From Oceanobacillus bengalensis (GTDB lineage Bacteria > Bacillota > Bacilli > Bacillales > Amphibacillaceae), in NCBI RefSeq assembly GCF_003628445.1, contig NZ_RBZO01000014.1:1-64000 (forward strand): a DNA stretch of 64,000 bases, written 5' to 3'. Below the pieces are notes generated by a model that saw only the letters and a list, made by a program, of their open reading frames with translations, ran no database searches and was not told the origin of the DNA. The translations under genes and the position numbers were made by a program. Position 1 is the stretch's first letter, and each line of letters opens with the position of its first letter. Below, piece by piece: positions 42,483 through 51,844 of this stretch.

Positions 42483-43085
42483 TCATTTTATTTTTTTTAT
42501 TAATAATTCAATATATTGATCCAGCTCTTCTAATGTTGCCTCATACGTCCGTATATCACCGCCGAATGGATCGGATATATCATAATTTATAAGGTTAGAT
42601 TCAAGACTACGAATATGATTTATATCATCTTGTAAATAATCCTCAACGATTTGATTAAAGTGAACTTGATTTTTCTTTTGTCTCTGTTCTTGTACAATCT
42701 TTAATCTTTTTTCCTCAAGATTTGCGTATGCTTGAATGACTTCCTTCCATATTTCCTTATCACCTTCAGCTACATATTCTTTTAATGTAAAAATCTTCTC
42801 CTGATAGTCTGGAAAGTCTAACATCATGGAACGTTTATGGCCTGAAGTCATGGTTAACACAATTTCTGCCCACTCAAGTAAATCCCGTCCTACCGCTTGA
42901 GTACGATGGTTAATTGAAATATGTCGTTTTCTTAGAACTTGTATTGCTTTTTCATTTGCTTGCTGGTTCTCTCCAGCATAAATACCAGCAGATTGCACCT
43001 CTATTTCAGGCATTTTATGCTTTAGTAGTCCTTCAGCCATCGGACTTCGACATGTGTTCCCAGTACACACAAATAATATTCTCAT
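42483..43085 (-). CDS. ywlE: Low-molecular-weight protein arginine phosphatase YwlE, with an insertion
   Basis: A 200-residue LMW phosphatase. The P-loop [14 protein letters not shown] (Cys 7, Thr 11, Arg 13) has the Thr that marks arginine-phosphatase specificity, and the general-acid Asp lies in ISDPFGG. YwlE removes McsB-made arginine phosphates that tag proteins for ClpCP. B. subtilis YwlE is about 150 residues; here a charged helical segment of about 58 extra residues (about 94-155, rich in Lys, Glu, Gln) lies between FTLKEYV and DPFGG. It should protrude beside the active site. Confidence 0.9.
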   Translation of the reverse strand: MRILFVCTGNTCRSPMAEGLLKHKMPEIEVQSAGIYAGENQQANEKAIQVLRKRHISINHRTQAVGRDLLEWAEIVLTMTSGHKRSMMLDFPDYQEKIFTLKEYVAEGDKEIWKEVIQAYANLEEKRLKIVQEQRQKKNQVHFNQIVEDYLQDDINHIRSLESNLINYDISDPFGGDIRTYEATLEELDQYIELLIKKIK

Positions 43086-43243
43086 AATGGCTCTCCCATC
43101 CCTTGTCTAATAAGTCAAATATATCATAATTAAGGGGAACATGTTAGCAAAACAGGTACGATTTCCTATTTAAAAAAGACTCCTGTAAAAAAACAGAAAT
43201 CCTTCATTTTATTCATCGCTTTTTTATTCCCTTAGAAAACAGC

Positions 43244-43798
43244 CTATCCAAAAAATATCTTAAATCCAAATCCACACAAAATACTTCCACCCAATATTTC
43301 ACTATACACCCCTAAAAAGCTATGTACTTTTCTTCCGAGTAACAGTCCAATCCATGTAAGAATGGTACTTGCTACTCCAAAAAGAAATAAGACGATGGCA
43401 ATTTTCGCACCTGACATCCCTAAACTAAGTCCCACTGAGAAGCTATCTAAGCTAACAGTAAACGCAATAATTAGTAAGCCAAACCCAATTGGTTGTAGCC
43501 GTTTTTTATCGTCCCCTATAAATGCATTAATAATCATTTGTGCTCCAATAGCAACTAACAGGAAGGCACTTGCAATAATGGCAAAATTCCCGATTTGGTC
43601 TGAGATGACTTTTCCTAAAAGAATTCCGAGAAAAGGCATGATCACATGAAAAATACCGATTGCAATCCCTATTAGCGCAATCCGTTTGAGCCGCATTCTC
43701 TGCATCCCCATTCCGAGACTAACAGAAAATGCATCCATTCCTAAAGCTACTGCCATAAATACTAATGAAACAATTTCACCGATATAATATTCCGTCAA
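43244..43798 (-). CDS. mntP: Manganese efflux pump MntP
   Basis: A 184-residue six-helix membrane protein made of two DUF204 repeats; the paired acidic motifs MDAFSVSLGMG (about 20) and LDSFSVGLSLG (about 118) are the metal path. Exports Mn2+. The start is TTG at 43798, 7 nt after AGGGGGT. It corresponds to B. subtilis ywlD. I found no yybP-ykoY-type manganese riboswitch, but a perfect 10-bp hairpin abuts the ribosome binding site. Confidence 0.92.
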   Translation of the reverse strand: MTEYYIGEIVSLVFMAVALGMDAFSVSLGMGMQRMRLKRIALIGIAIGIFHVIMPFLGILLGKVISDQIGNFAIIASAFLLVAIGAQMIINAFIGDDKKRLQPIGFGLLIIAFTVSLDSFSVGLSLGMSGAKIAIVLFLFGVASTILTWIGLLLGRKVHSFLGVYSEILGGSILCGFGFKIFFG

Positions 43799-43811
43799 AT
43801 GAGTTACCCCC

Positions 43812-43844
43812 TAGGACATGCTTATAAACTATATGCATGTCCTA
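43812..43844 (-). promoter_or_regulatory. Hairpin abutting the mntP ribosome binding site
   Basis: TAGGACATGC pairs perfectly with GCATGTCCTA around a 13-nt loop, and the 3' arm runs directly into the mntP Shine-Dalgarno GGGGG. No T tract, so a translational control or RNA-processing role is more likely than termination. It also lies 37 bp after the ywlC stop. Confidence 0.5.
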
Positions 43845-43881
43845 AAGGGAATATGTACAAAAGTACTATAGGTGACTTGTT

Positions 43882-44907
43882 CTACTGTTCACTAACAAAA
43901 TGGCTCGCCGCTTTACGTAAACGATTCATTACTGCTTGTCCAATTCCCTCTTCAGAAAAGGCTTCACAAATAATGATATCGACATCACCTTGTTTAAATC
44001 TACGCAACCCATCATACAGATGTGTAGCAACTTCATTCATTGTTTCGCCTAGCGAAAGTATTTCATCCGCATTTACAGATCCCACTATCTTTGAACTAAC
44101 AAGGACAGCAACACGTTTCCCAGCCTGCTGTTCCTTATCAATCGTTTCTTGAATTTCACGAGGAGAACCCTCTACTAAAACCAACGGGACATCTGGAGCG
44201 TAATGTTTGTATTTCATTCCTGGTGCTTTTGGTTTTTCCTTGTTATTTGCTAGAGCAGGGTCAAAAGCAACTTTACCAACAACCTCCTCTAGCTGTTCTC
44301 TCGTTACACCACCAGGCCTTAGAATAATGGGGATATCCTGTGTGCAATCAATTACTGTTGATTCCACGCCAACACCAGTAGGGCCACCATCAAGGAGCCC
44401 TGCAATTTTACCTGCGAGGTCTTCCCAGACATGCTCAGCAGTCGTTGGACTCGGTTTCCCTGAAATATTTGCGCTTGGTGCTGCAATTGGGATATTACAT
44501 TGTTTTAATAACGCACGTGCAACGGGATGACTTGGTATTCGCACGCCAATTGTGGATAACCCTGCCGTTACATTATCCGCACATATCCCATTGCTTTGAA
44601 GAACATATGTAATCGGACCAGGTGAAAAGGTATCAATCAAATTTTCTACATATGCTGGTACGTTTTCCACAAGTTTAAATAATTGCTCTTTCGTTGCAAC
44701 ATGCGCAATTAATGGATTGTCCCCAGGACGACCTTTCGCTTTGAAGATTTTAGCAACTGCCGAATTCTTTGTTGCGTCCGCACCCAATCCATACACCGTC
44801 TCCGTCGGAAAAGCAACCGTCATCCCATCTCTCAAGAATTGCGCCGCTTCTATTATCGCTTTATAATCTATATCATCATTTACATTCCATCGTTTTGTTT
44901 CAGTCAT
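43882..44907 (-). CDS. ywlC: L-threonylcarbamoyladenylate synthase (YwlC/TsaC-Sua5)
   Basis: A 341-residue enzyme making threonylcarbamoyl-AMP for the t6A37 modification of ANN-decoding tRNAs. YrdC domain (about 15-205: FPTETVYGLGADA, KAKGRPGDNPLIAHV, PSANISGKPSPT, STVIDC) and a C-terminal Sua5 domain (about 225-340). ATG at 44907 follows GAGGG and is preferred over 44961. Order ywlB-ywlC-mntP-ywlE is conserved with B. subtilis. Confidence 0.95.
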   Translation of the reverse strand: MTETKRWNVNDDIDYKAIIEAAQFLRDGMTVAFPTETVYGLGADATKNSAVAKIFKAKGRPGDNPLIAHVATKEQLFKLVENVPAYVENLIDTFSPGPITYVLQSNGICADNVTAGLSTIGVRIPSHPVARALLKQCNIPIAAPSANISGKPSPTTAEHVWEDLAGKIAGLLDGGPTGVGVESTVIDCTQDIPIILRPGGVTREQLEEVVGKVAFDPALANNKEKPKAPGMKYKHYAPDVPLVLVEGSPREIQETIDKEQQAGKRVAVLVSSKIVGSVNADEILSLGETMNEVATHLYDGLRRFKQGDVDIIICEAFSEEGIGQAVMNRLRKAASHFVSEQ

Positions 44908-44978
44908 GCTTGGTCCCTCTTTTCTATTTCCTATTCTAGTGGAATTTACGGGATTACGCAAAAAACGTTATAACGTTA

Positions 44979-45029
44979 GGCTCTTTTCGTACGTTTTATT
45001 GTTTTTTAATATTCATAGTTGATATAAAC
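44979..45029. repeat. Second copy of the TAGTTGATATAAA dispersed repeat
   Basis: GGCTCTTTTCGTA, a T-rich stretch and CATAGTTGATATAAA match 37039-37092. It sits immediately upstream of ywlC and before tandem array 5. Confidence 0.45.
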
Positions 45030-45131
45030 TGCGCAGTAACATCGAACTTAAAAAAATATCTTGCTTGTACTCTCAAGATCAATAAAGAATTATGAATGCC
45101 AATACTCAACGGTGCTATCAAGAATGAAATA

Positions 45132-45531
45132 GAGCAAGATTCTCATGAAATGAACTTGATAAGCCTTCTCAAGATTAAAATTGAGCAAAATTCTCTTCAA
45201 ATGAACTTGATAAGCTCTCTCAAGATTAAAATTGAGCAAAATTCTCTTCAAATGAACTTGATAAGCTCTCTCAAGATTAAAATTGAGCAAAATTCTCTTC
45301 AAATGAACTTGATAAGCCTTCTCAAGATTAAAATTGAGCAAAATTCTCTTCAAATGAACTTGATAAGCCTTCTCAAGATTAAAATAGAGCAAAACCCTCT
45401 TGAAATGAACTTGATAAGCCTTCTCAAGATTGAAATAGAGCAAAACCCTCCTGAAATGAACTTGATAAGCCTTCTCAAGATTGAAATAGAGCAAAATTCT
45501 CTTCAAATGAACTTGATAAGCTCTCTCAAGA
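45132..45531. repeat. Tandem array 5: eight units of 51 bp
   Basis: Units start at 45132, 45183, 45234, 45285, 45336, 45387, 45438 and 45489. Each contains GAGCAAAATTCTCTTCAAAT then GAACTTGATAAG and CTCAAGATTAAAAT. Since 51 is a multiple of three, 17-residue repeat frames stay open on both strands; without a convincing ribosome binding site or composition I treat these as artefacts. Variants GCCTTCTC and GCTCTCTC, and CCCTCTTG at units 6-7, show internal spread. Confidence 0.93.
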
Positions 45532-45627
45532 AAATTTCCCAAATTATTGTTACTTCGCAGTTTATACATACTATGTCAAACACAAGAATCTTCTAGAAAA
45601 TATCCTATCCTTAATTAAAGAAAAGAC

Positions 45628-45906
45628 TAATCCACAACAAAAAACCTGAGAATAATTATCCACAGGTAAATTGCTGTTATTATTGCTTTTTTCCAGATCC
45701 ACAAGAATTTTATCCACTAATAGGTACTTTTACTCACAGTTTTCCAACAAGTTATACACATGCACTTGTGGATATTGTGCATATCTTTTCAGAAAAGTTA
45801 AGAAACGTGATAAGACCACCAATTTCCCTTTGTTATCGGGTGTTTATCCACAAATTTTGTTTCCCTTTGCGGATGGAATTGTAATGCTTCTAGTAAAATA
45901 TCCACA
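45628..45906. promoter_or_regulatory. DnaA-box cluster between ywlC and ywlB
   Basis: Within 279 bp are two perfect DnaA boxes TTATCCACA (45656-45664, 45844-45852), four single-mismatch boxes on the plus strand (45628 TAATCCACA, 45710 TTATCCACT, 45752 TTATACACA, 45898 ATATCCACA), one on the minus strand (45767-45775, ATATCCACA) and weaker ones at 45695 and 45776. A random 9-mer would almost never cluster like this. The left half is intergenic; the right half lies inside the end of ywlB. From memory, B. subtilis has a DnaA-box cluster at ywlC that helps restrain initiation. There is no AT-rich unwinding element or dnaA/dnaN here, so it is not an origin. Confidence 0.8.
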
Positions 45907-46202
45907 ACTGGTTGATGACTGTGCACATACACACTTTTTGCCTGCTTTGATTTCGCTAATGCCAAAATCGTTTCTACTAGCACTGGCAATTTATTTGCTT
46001 CCGCCCTCGTAATATATAACTGTTTTAACCAAAACACACCTTCATCTTCTAACGCTTGCAAGCTAAAGCAACCTTCTATTTTATCTTGTATTGCTACAAC
46101 ATAGCCCTCAAGGAGCAAGCTATCTTTATCAAGACCTTTATTATTTGCTAAAAATTCATTAAGCTGCCCTTGATTTGCTTTATTTGCTGGTATGATATTC
46201 AT
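45798..46202 (-). CDS. ywlB: GNAT family N-acetyltransferase (YwlB-like)
   Basis: A 134-residue small acetyltransferase-like protein. The fold is suggested by GCFSLQALEDEGVFWLKQLYITRAEANKLPVLVETIL-type strands and helix (about residues 40-85; positions only), though the acetyl-CoA loop is poorly kept (ANKLPV). Substrate unknown. The 3' end carries DnaA boxes that encode part of its C-terminus. Placement between ywlC and spoIIR matches B. subtilis ywlB. Confidence 0.78.
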   Translation of the reverse strand: MNIIPANKANQGQLNEFLANNKGLDKDSLLLEGYVVAIQDKIEGCFSLQALEDEGVFWLKQLYITRAEANKLPVLVETILALAKSKQAKSVYVHSHQPVVDILLEALQFHPQRETKFVDKHPITKGNWWSYHVS

Positions 46203-46278
46203 TCATCTCACCTCTTCTATTCATTTTGATAGAACAATTATTTACCATTTCTACCATCCTATGCATCAAATAGAAGAA

Positions 46279-46896
46279 CTATGACCAACCAAACCATTCA
46301 AATAAGAAAAACTTAACTTCCGTTTCCTCTTCTTCTTCGACTTCCTTTTCCTCTTCTAATGTCTCCATTTCACCTGCATCCGCCGCAGCTACCGTTGTAC
46401 CGAATGAAAAATCCAGAAAACATAATGGCGGGAACAATACGCACCACCAATTATCCCCTTCTCCTTCACCTATCGTTATTAAAATTGCTTCGTACTCTCC
46501 AGCCGGATAAAGATATGATCCATACAATTTCGTTGGGAAGGCAACATTTTTCCCGTATTCTACAGTATAGTCATTACCCACACCTTCTTCTTCAATAACC
46601 GATGCAACAATTTCTCTTATTTCAGGTATTCTCGACTCTATTAAATCTCTCGCTTCATTAATATCGGTCATATATTCAACCCAGCCCGAAACTTCTTCAC
46701 TAACCCGATCACGCACGAGTCTCTTTAGTGCCTGATCCTCTTCTGAATCACTGTTTGCTAGAATGCGAAGTCTAATTGCCTCGTCTGGAATTTCTTCATA
46801 ATCATATTCTAATCCCTTTTCTTGACTAACTCCTTTTGATGGCATTGCTAGAAAAAGTATAATAAATATAAATGCAAAAAATACAAGTTTTTTCAT
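46279..46896 (-). CDS. spoIIR: Stage II sporulation protein R
   Basis: A 205-residue secreted signalling protein made in the forespore that triggers SpoIIGA to process pro-SigE in the mother cell. Signal peptide (1-24), then the conserved core IPDEAIRLRILANSDSEEDQ (about 37-56) and LKRLVRDRV, and the VEYGKNVAFPTKLYGSYLYPAGEYEAI region, with GDNWWCVLFPPLCF (about 150-163). An acidic Glu-rich stretch follows near the C-terminus. I could not find a convincing SigF promoter. Confidence 0.94.
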   Translation of the reverse strand: MKKLVFFAFIFIILFLAMPSKGVSQEKGLEYDYEEIPDEAIRLRILANSDSEEDQALKRLVRDRVSEEVSGWVEYMTDINEARDLIESRIPEIREIVASVIEEEGVGNDYTVEYGKNVAFPTKLYGSYLYPAGEYEAILITIGEGEGDNWWCVLFPPLCFLDFSFGTTVAAADAGEMETLEEEKEVEEEEETEVKFFLFEWFGWS

Positions 46897-46988
46897 CGCT
46901 TTTTAGCTCCTCTCCCTGAACTTATTCTTCATTATGGACAGGGCAAAACGATTTTAAACTAGTAATCTAGTAATAATCTATTTTTCTT

Positions 46989-47849
46989 TTAAAAGATGCG
47001 TGCTGAAACAATTCGATCCTTTCCATTTATGTCTTTCAGGCACCGAACCTCCGCAGTTGGAAATCTCTGCATAATAATTTCTTGAATATCTGCGGATTGT
47101 TTATAACCAATCTCAAAAGCAATCTGTGCTTGCCTTTTTAAAACTTTGGGTGCTTGTTGTATTATCCTTCTATACGCTGCCAACCCTTCCTCGTCAGCAA
47201 ATAACGCAAGCGCAGGGTCGAAGTTTTTCACCGTATCATCCATGGCGGCTTTTTCTGATTCTGCTATATACGGGGGATTCGAAACTATGATATCTGCTTG
47301 AATGTTCTCGTCAATAAGTGGCTGTGCAAAGTCACCTTGAAGGAAATGTACATTGGCTTTTAATCGGTCCGCATTATTTTTAGCAATAGAAAGTGCTTCA
47401 GATGAAATATCGGTTGCATAGACAGTAGCCTGTGGCAGCTCAAGGGCAAGCGTAATCGCGATTACTCCACTCCCCGTTCCAATGTCTACAATTGTAATCG
47501 GATTTTCCGTGTATTTCTTTTTCACCAGTTCGATTATATGGAGGACAAGTTCTTCTGTTTCTGGCCTCGGAATGAGCACATGGTTATTTACCTGAAACTT
47601 ACGCCCATAAAACATTTCATTTCCAGTAAGATGCTGCACTGGAATCCCTGTTTCTGCATGTAACTGGAGATCTTTTTCAAAACGTTCAATGACACTTGAT
47701 GGCACTGGATCTTGCATTTTCATAAAGAATTCTGACCTTGATATTCGTAAATGATGCTGAAGTAGGATTTCAGCAACTTTCGATTCCCGATTATATTCAT
47801 CTAAAAAAAGAGAAGCCCGTTTTAGGACTTCATATAATTTTTCACTCAT
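46989..47849 (-). CDS. prmC: Release factor glutamine methyltransferase PrmC
   Basis: A 286-residue SAM-dependent enzyme that methylates the Gln of the GGQ motif in release factors. SAM motif VDIGTGSGVIAITLA (about 115-130) and catalytic NPPY (IVSNPPYIAE, about 185). ATG at 47849 is chosen because GGTGA lies 5 nt before it. It starts 1 nt after the prfA stop, so the enzyme is coupled to its substrate's gene. Confidence 0.95.
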   Translation of the reverse strand: MSEKLYEVLKRASLFLDEYNRESKVAEILLQHHLRISRSEFFMKMQDPVPSSVIERFEKDLQLHAETGIPVQHLTGNEMFYGRKFQVNNHVLIPRPETEELVLHIIELVKKKYTENPITIVDIGTGSGVIAITLALELPQATVYATDISSEALSIAKNNADRLKANVHFLQGDFAQPLIDENIQADIIVSNPPYIAESEKAAMDDTVKNFDPALALFADEEGLAAYRRIIQQAPKVLKRQAQIAFEIGYKQSADIQEIIMQRFPTAEVRCLKDINGKDRIVSARIF

Positions 47850-47850
47850 T

Positions 47851-48921
47851 TTATTCACCAATATGCTCTAATTTTTTGGCTTGTTCTTCAAGTTGTAATG
47901 CATCAATAAACTCATCCAATTTACCTTGCAAAATTTGGTCAAGCTTTTGAATTGTTAAACCAATTCTATGGTCTGTAACACGGTTTTGCGGGAAATTATA
48001 CGTACGGATCCGCTCTGAACGGTCTCCTGTACCAACAGCTGATTTTCTCGTTTCATCTAATTTCGCCTGTTCTTCTTGCTGGAATTTATCATAAATTCGA
48101 GCACGCAATACTTTCATTGCCTTTTCTTTGTTTTTGATTTGAGATTTTTCATCCTGGATTGATACAACAATTCCAGTGGGCACATGTGTTAAACGTACAG
48201 CAGACATCGTTGTATTTACACTTTGGCCACCAGGCCCACTTGATGCAAACGTATCAACACGAATATCCTTGTCATGAACTTCAACTTCAACTTCCTCCGC
48301 CTCAGGTAAAACAGCTACCGTTGCAGTAGAAGTATGAATCCGGCCACCTGATTCCGTTTCTGGAACACGCTGAACACGATGTGCACCATTTTCAAATTTC
48401 AATTTGGAGTATGCACCTTTTCCGTTAATCATAAAGATAATTTCTTTATAACCCCCAACACCAGTCGTATTCGCTTCCATAACATCAATCTTCCAGCCTT
48501 GGTTTTCTGCATAACGCGTATACATCTTGTATAAATCGCCAGCAAACAATGCTGCTTCATCTCCACCCGCTGCACCGCGGATTTCTACAAATACGTCTTT
48601 ATCATCATTCGGGTCTTTTGGTAAAAGTAAAATCTTCATTTTTTCCCGTAATGACTCTTCTGTTTGGCTAAGCTCAGCAATTTCTGCTTTCACCATCTCA
48701 TACATTTCATCTTCCAGATTGTCCTCGAGCATTTCCTTCGCATCTTTCAACCCGGCATCCACGTCTTTATATTGACGATACGCCACGACAACATCCTCAA
48801 GGCCTGCTTGCTCTTTTGAATAGTCACGTAATTTATTCGTATCCTTAACGATTTCTGGGTCACTTAAAAGTTCATTTAGTTTATTATAACGATCTTCCAA
48901 TGTTTGCAATCGATCAATCAC
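47851..48921 (-). CDS. prfA: Peptide chain release factor 1
   Basis: A 356-residue release factor reading UAA and UAG. The catalytic GGQ lies in [13 protein letters not shown] and the codon-recognition tripeptide is PET in [11 protein letters not shown]. The GTG at 48921 follows AGAGGTG and gives the usual [12 protein letters not shown] start; the ORF's upstream in-frame ATG at 48951 lacks a ribosome binding site. Confidence 0.96.
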   Translation of the reverse strand: MIDRLQTLEDRYNKLNELLSDPEIVKDTNKLRDYSKEQAGLEDVVVAYRQYKDVDAGLKDAKEMLEDNLEDEMYEMVKAEIAELSQTEESLREKMKILLLPKDPNDDKDVFVEIRGAAGGDEAALFAGDLYKMYTRYAENQGWKIDVMEANTTGVGGYKEIIFMINGKGAYSKLKFENGAHRVQRVPETESGGRIHTSTATVAVLPEAEEVEVEVHDKDIRVDTFASSGPGGQSVNTTMSAVRLTHVPTGIVVSIQDEKSQIKNKEKAMKVLRARIYDKFQQEEQAKLDETRKSAVGTGDRSERIRTYNFPQNRVTDHRIGLTIQKLDQILQGKLDEFIDALQLEEQAKKLEHIGE

Positions 48922-49043
48922 CACGAACACCTCTTTCTTTACCAGTATCATTATATTATATAGGAGGGTGTGGGGTCAATTTGAGATGTGGATTATTGGT
49001 AGCTGGGTGTTGCGGGGTTTTAAATGAATAAATTCCTCTTATT

Positions 49044-49071
49044 AAAAAAAAGAGCACCACTTCAGGCACTC
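49044..49071 (-). terminator. Terminator of tdk
   Basis: GAGTGCC pairs with GGTGCTC (two G-T pairs) around 6 nt and is followed by TTTTTTTT. The upstream arm overlaps the tdk stop codon. Confidence 0.85.
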
Positions 49072-49694
49072 TACTTCACTGCATCTATCATATCACTTGT
49101 CAATACATTACTTACAGGTTTATTCGGCACTTCATGATGATGACGGCATCGAGGTTCATAAGATTCGGATGCACCAACTAAGATTACTGGATCATCATAT
49201 GATGCGGGCTTTCCATTAATGAGGCGTTGGGTTCTACTTGCAGGCGAGCCGCATAATGGACAAATTGCATTTAGCTTCGTGACAAATTCGCTAACAGCCA
49301 TTAATTGGGGAACAGGGCCAAATGGTTCTCCGCGAAAATCCATATCTAAACCTGCAGTAATTACTCGAATACCTTGATTAGCAAGTTCTTCAGCAATATC
49401 TACAATATTTTCATCAAAAAACTGTACTTCGTCAATTCCAACAATTTCTATATTTTTATCTATACGTTCTAGTATTTCTTCGGAACGGTGTATCGGATGG
49501 GCAACAGTGGATGTTCCATTGTGTGAGACAACAGCGGTATCATTGTAACGTTTATCTATTGCAGGCTTAAATACCTGAACTGAAAGGTTGGCAAAAGTAG
49601 CGCGGCGGACACGACGAATTAACTCCTCTGATTTACCGGAAAACATACTCCCACAAATCACTTCTATCCAGCCATTTTGTTTCATAACATACAT
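49071..49694 (-). CDS. tdk: Thymidine kinase
   Basis: A 207-residue type II thymidine kinase of the salvage pathway. P-loop [18 protein letters not shown] (about 16-33), Walker B-like [10 protein letters not shown] and a zinc ribbon (CPLCG ... CRHHHEVP). Placed between rpmE2 and prfA as in B. subtilis. Confidence 0.96.
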   Translation of the reverse strand: MYVMKQNGWIEVICGSMFSGKSEELIRRVRRATFANLSVQVFKPAIDKRYNDTAVVSHNGTSTVAHPIHRSEEILERIDKNIEIVGIDEVQFFDENIVDIAEELANQGIRVITAGLDMDFRGEPFGPVPQLMAVSEFVTKLNAICPLCGSPASRTQRLINGKPASYDDPVILVGASESYEPRCRHHHEVPNKPVSNVLTSDMIDAVK

Positions 49695-49790
49695 AGTAGA
49701 GAATCCCTCACTTTTCCATCTTCTTTATGTACATTGCATAGTTTACCACAAATTTAGATAATATATTGATTTAGTTTTAGATGTAAAAAA

Positions 49791-49825
49791 AGTAAAAACA
49801 GGCAAAATATAGACATTTTGCCTGT
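49791..49825 (-). terminator. Terminator of rpmE2
   Basis: ACAGGCAAAAT pairs perfectly with ATTTTGCCTGT around 6 nt, followed by a T-rich run on the minus strand, 69 bp after the rpmE2 stop. Confidence 0.85.
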
Positions 49826-49893
49826 CTTCCATGTTTTGGGATAATTCCCTTTGTTTATTCGCACCGTATACCCGTAAGTAACGGACCTTTTTA

Positions 49894-50136
49894 TTACATA
49901 TTGTATTTTTTCTTAAAGCGATCCACACGGCCGCCAACTTTGTCAGCTTTTTGTTTACCAGTGTAGAATGGGTGTGAATCAGAACTGATTTCGACTTTGA
50001 TTAATGGGTATGTGTTACCATCTTCCCATTCAATCGTTTCGTTAGAACTTCTTGTTGAACCACTCAAAAATTTGAAATCTGAGCTTGTATCAAGAAATAC
50101 AACTTTTCTGTATTCTGGATGAATTCCGTTTTTCAT
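49894..50136 (-). CDS. rpmE2: 50S ribosomal protein L31 type B
   Basis: An 80-residue L31 without any cysteine, so it is the zinc-independent (type B, YtiA-like) form, with HPFYTGKQK and [11 protein letters not shown] conserved. It occupies the rho-tdk position where B. subtilis has the zinc-binding rpmE. Strong SigA promoter upstream and ribosome binding site AAGGAG. Confidence 0.95.
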   Translation of the reverse strand: MKNGIHPEYRKVVFLDTSSDFKFLSGSTRSSNETIEWEDGNTYPLIKVEISSDSHPFYTGKQKADKVGGRVDRFKKKYNM

Positions 50137-50230
50137 ATCTTTCCACTCCTTTTTGCCCTGAATCCCTTAGAAACAGAGTTATTTCGGGGAGCCGTATGAG
50201 GTAATATACCTTATCTAAACTCACATAGAG

Positions 50231-50259
50231 ATTATACCAGTCTAATGCACAGTTTGCAA
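50231..50259 (-). promoter_or_regulatory. SigA promoter of rpmE2
   Basis: TTGCAA (50259-50254), 17-nt spacer and a perfect TATAAT (50236-50231) with an extended TGG before it. The predicted 85-95-nt leader (GATAAGGTATATTACCTC and CTCCCCGAAATAACTC) can fold and may be an L31 autoregulatory leader. Confidence 0.8.
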
Positions 50260-50316
50260 GAGGCCCGTACACTTTTTTGATCAGAATTTACGCTTAACGG
50301 GCGCTTACTTTAAACT

Positions 50317-51597
50317 TTATCGCTTCATTCCTTTTCGTTTCATTTCATCGTCCATCACTTGGTAAAATTCACCATTAGTTTTGGAGCTCTTTAATTTTCT
50401 TAAGAAGCGTTCTAAGAAATCATTCGAATCTTGCATTGTTTTACGAATTGCCCACATTTTTTCAAGATGCCCTTTCGGAACGAGTAATTCTTCTTTACGT
50501 GTACCTGAACGCAAGATATCAATTGCAGGGAAAATTCTGCGTTCAGAAAGGTGACGATCTAGATGTAACTCCATGTTACCGGTCCCTTTAAATTCCTCAT
50601 AAATAACATCATCCATACGTGAACCTGTATCAACTAAGGCAGTGGCCAAAATGGTAAAACTTCCACCTTCTTCAATATTTCTTGCCGCACCGAAGAAACG
50701 TTTCGGTCTGTGGAATGCAGCTGGATCGATACCACCTGAAAGTGTTCGGCCACTTGGCGGAATAACTAAGTTATATGCGCGTGCTAAACGAGTAATACTA
50801 TCCATTAAAACAATAACATCTCGCTTATGTTCAACTAAACGCATGGCACGTTCTAGTACAAGTTCAGATACTTTGATATGACTTTCTGGTACCTCATCAA
50901 ATGTAGAACTAACGACATCAACATCAGGATGAACAGAACGCTCAATGTCTGTTACTTCTTCTGGTCGTTCGTCTACTAATAAGATAATTAGTTTTGCATT
51001 TGGATGATTAACTGAAATACTGTTGGCAATTTCTTTAATCAACATTGTTTTCCCAGCTTTCGGTGGGGCAACAATAAGTCCACGTTGTCCAAAACCGACC
51101 GGTGTCATTAAATCGATGATTCTTGTAGACAATTTATTTGGCTCTGTTTCTAATTTCATAAAACGATTAGGATATAAAGCCGTTAACCCAGGAAAATGCA
51201 CACGCTCTTTTGCCGTTTCTGGATCTTCACTGTTTACTGCATCAACATGCAATAACCCATAATAACGTTCGTTTTCTTTTGGTGGGCGAACCTTACCAGA
51301 AACCTTATCTCCATTACGTAAATCAAACCTTCGTATTTGAGATGCAGAGATATAAATATCTTCCGCACTAGGTGAGTAATTAATTGGTCTGAGGAATCCA
51401 AATCCTTCAGAAGGGATAATTTCTAACACACCATCCATAAATAAGTAACCATCTTTTTCTGCTTGCGCCTTAAGGATTGCAAATATTAATTCTTTTTTTG
51501 TTAATTTTGCGTAATAGGAAACTTTATATTCCTTAGCCAACGCATATAATTCCTTTAAAGTTAATGTCTCTAATTGAGAGATTGTTAATGTAGACAT
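50317..51597 (-). CDS. rho: Transcription termination factor Rho
   Basis: A 426-residue hexameric RNA helicase. N-terminal helix bundle ([19 protein letters not shown]), cold-shock-type RNA-binding domain ([16 protein letters not shown]), Walker [11 protein letters not shown] and Walker [14 protein letters not shown] at 51597 follows GGTGATGA; the longer frame to 51648 lacks support. No long acidic or disordered insertion. Confidence 0.97.
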   Translation of the reverse strand: MSTLTISQLETLTLKELYALAKEYKVSYYAKLTKKELIFAILKAQAEKDGYLFMDGVLEIIPSEGFGFLRPINYSPSAEDIYISASQIRRFDLRNGDKVSGKVRPPKENERYYGLLHVDAVNSEDPETAKERVHFPGLTALYPNRFMKLETEPNKLSTRIIDLMTPVGFGQRGLIVAPPKAGKTMLIKEIANSISVNHPNAKLIILLVDERPEEVTDIERSVHPDVDVVSSTFDEVPESHIKVSELVLERAMRLVEHKRDVIVLMDSITRLARAYNLVIPPSGRTLSGGIDPAAFHRPKRFFGAARNIEEGGSFTILATALVDTGSRMDDVIYEEFKGTGNMELHLDRHLSERRIFPAIDILRSGTRKEELLVPKGHLEKMWAIRKTMQDSNDFLERFLRKLKSSKTNGEFYQVMDDEMKRKGMKR

Positions 51598-51844
51598 TTC
51601 ATCACCACGCCTATTAAATTTTCGGTATTTTTTAAAAGATTCATTCATTTAGAAACCGTAAAATATATACAGCTCTATGTGTTATAAAAGTATAAGTGCT
51701 TATTAAAAACAACTTGATGGTTCTACTTCATTTATGGAAGGTAAGTCCTTTTTGAAGAAAAGTAGATTATACAGAAGCAAAAACAGAAGTTTAACAAGTA
51801 ACTTAGGACTAATGTGTATTTAGCGGTTTTTCTATTTATCGTAC

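Noticed and set aside
43799-43881. yybP-ykoY manganese riboswitch before mntP
   Set aside because: The interval is only 83 bp and shows none of the conserved loops; only a simple hairpin is present.
45090-45596. Open frames with 17-residue repeats on both strands across array 5
   Set aside because: Same artefact with a 51-bp unit; both strands are equally open.
45600-45910. Chromosomal or plasmid replication origin
   Set aside because: DnaA boxes are clustered but there is no dnaA, dnaN or rep gene and no clear AT-rich unwinding region; a regulatory cluster is the better reading.
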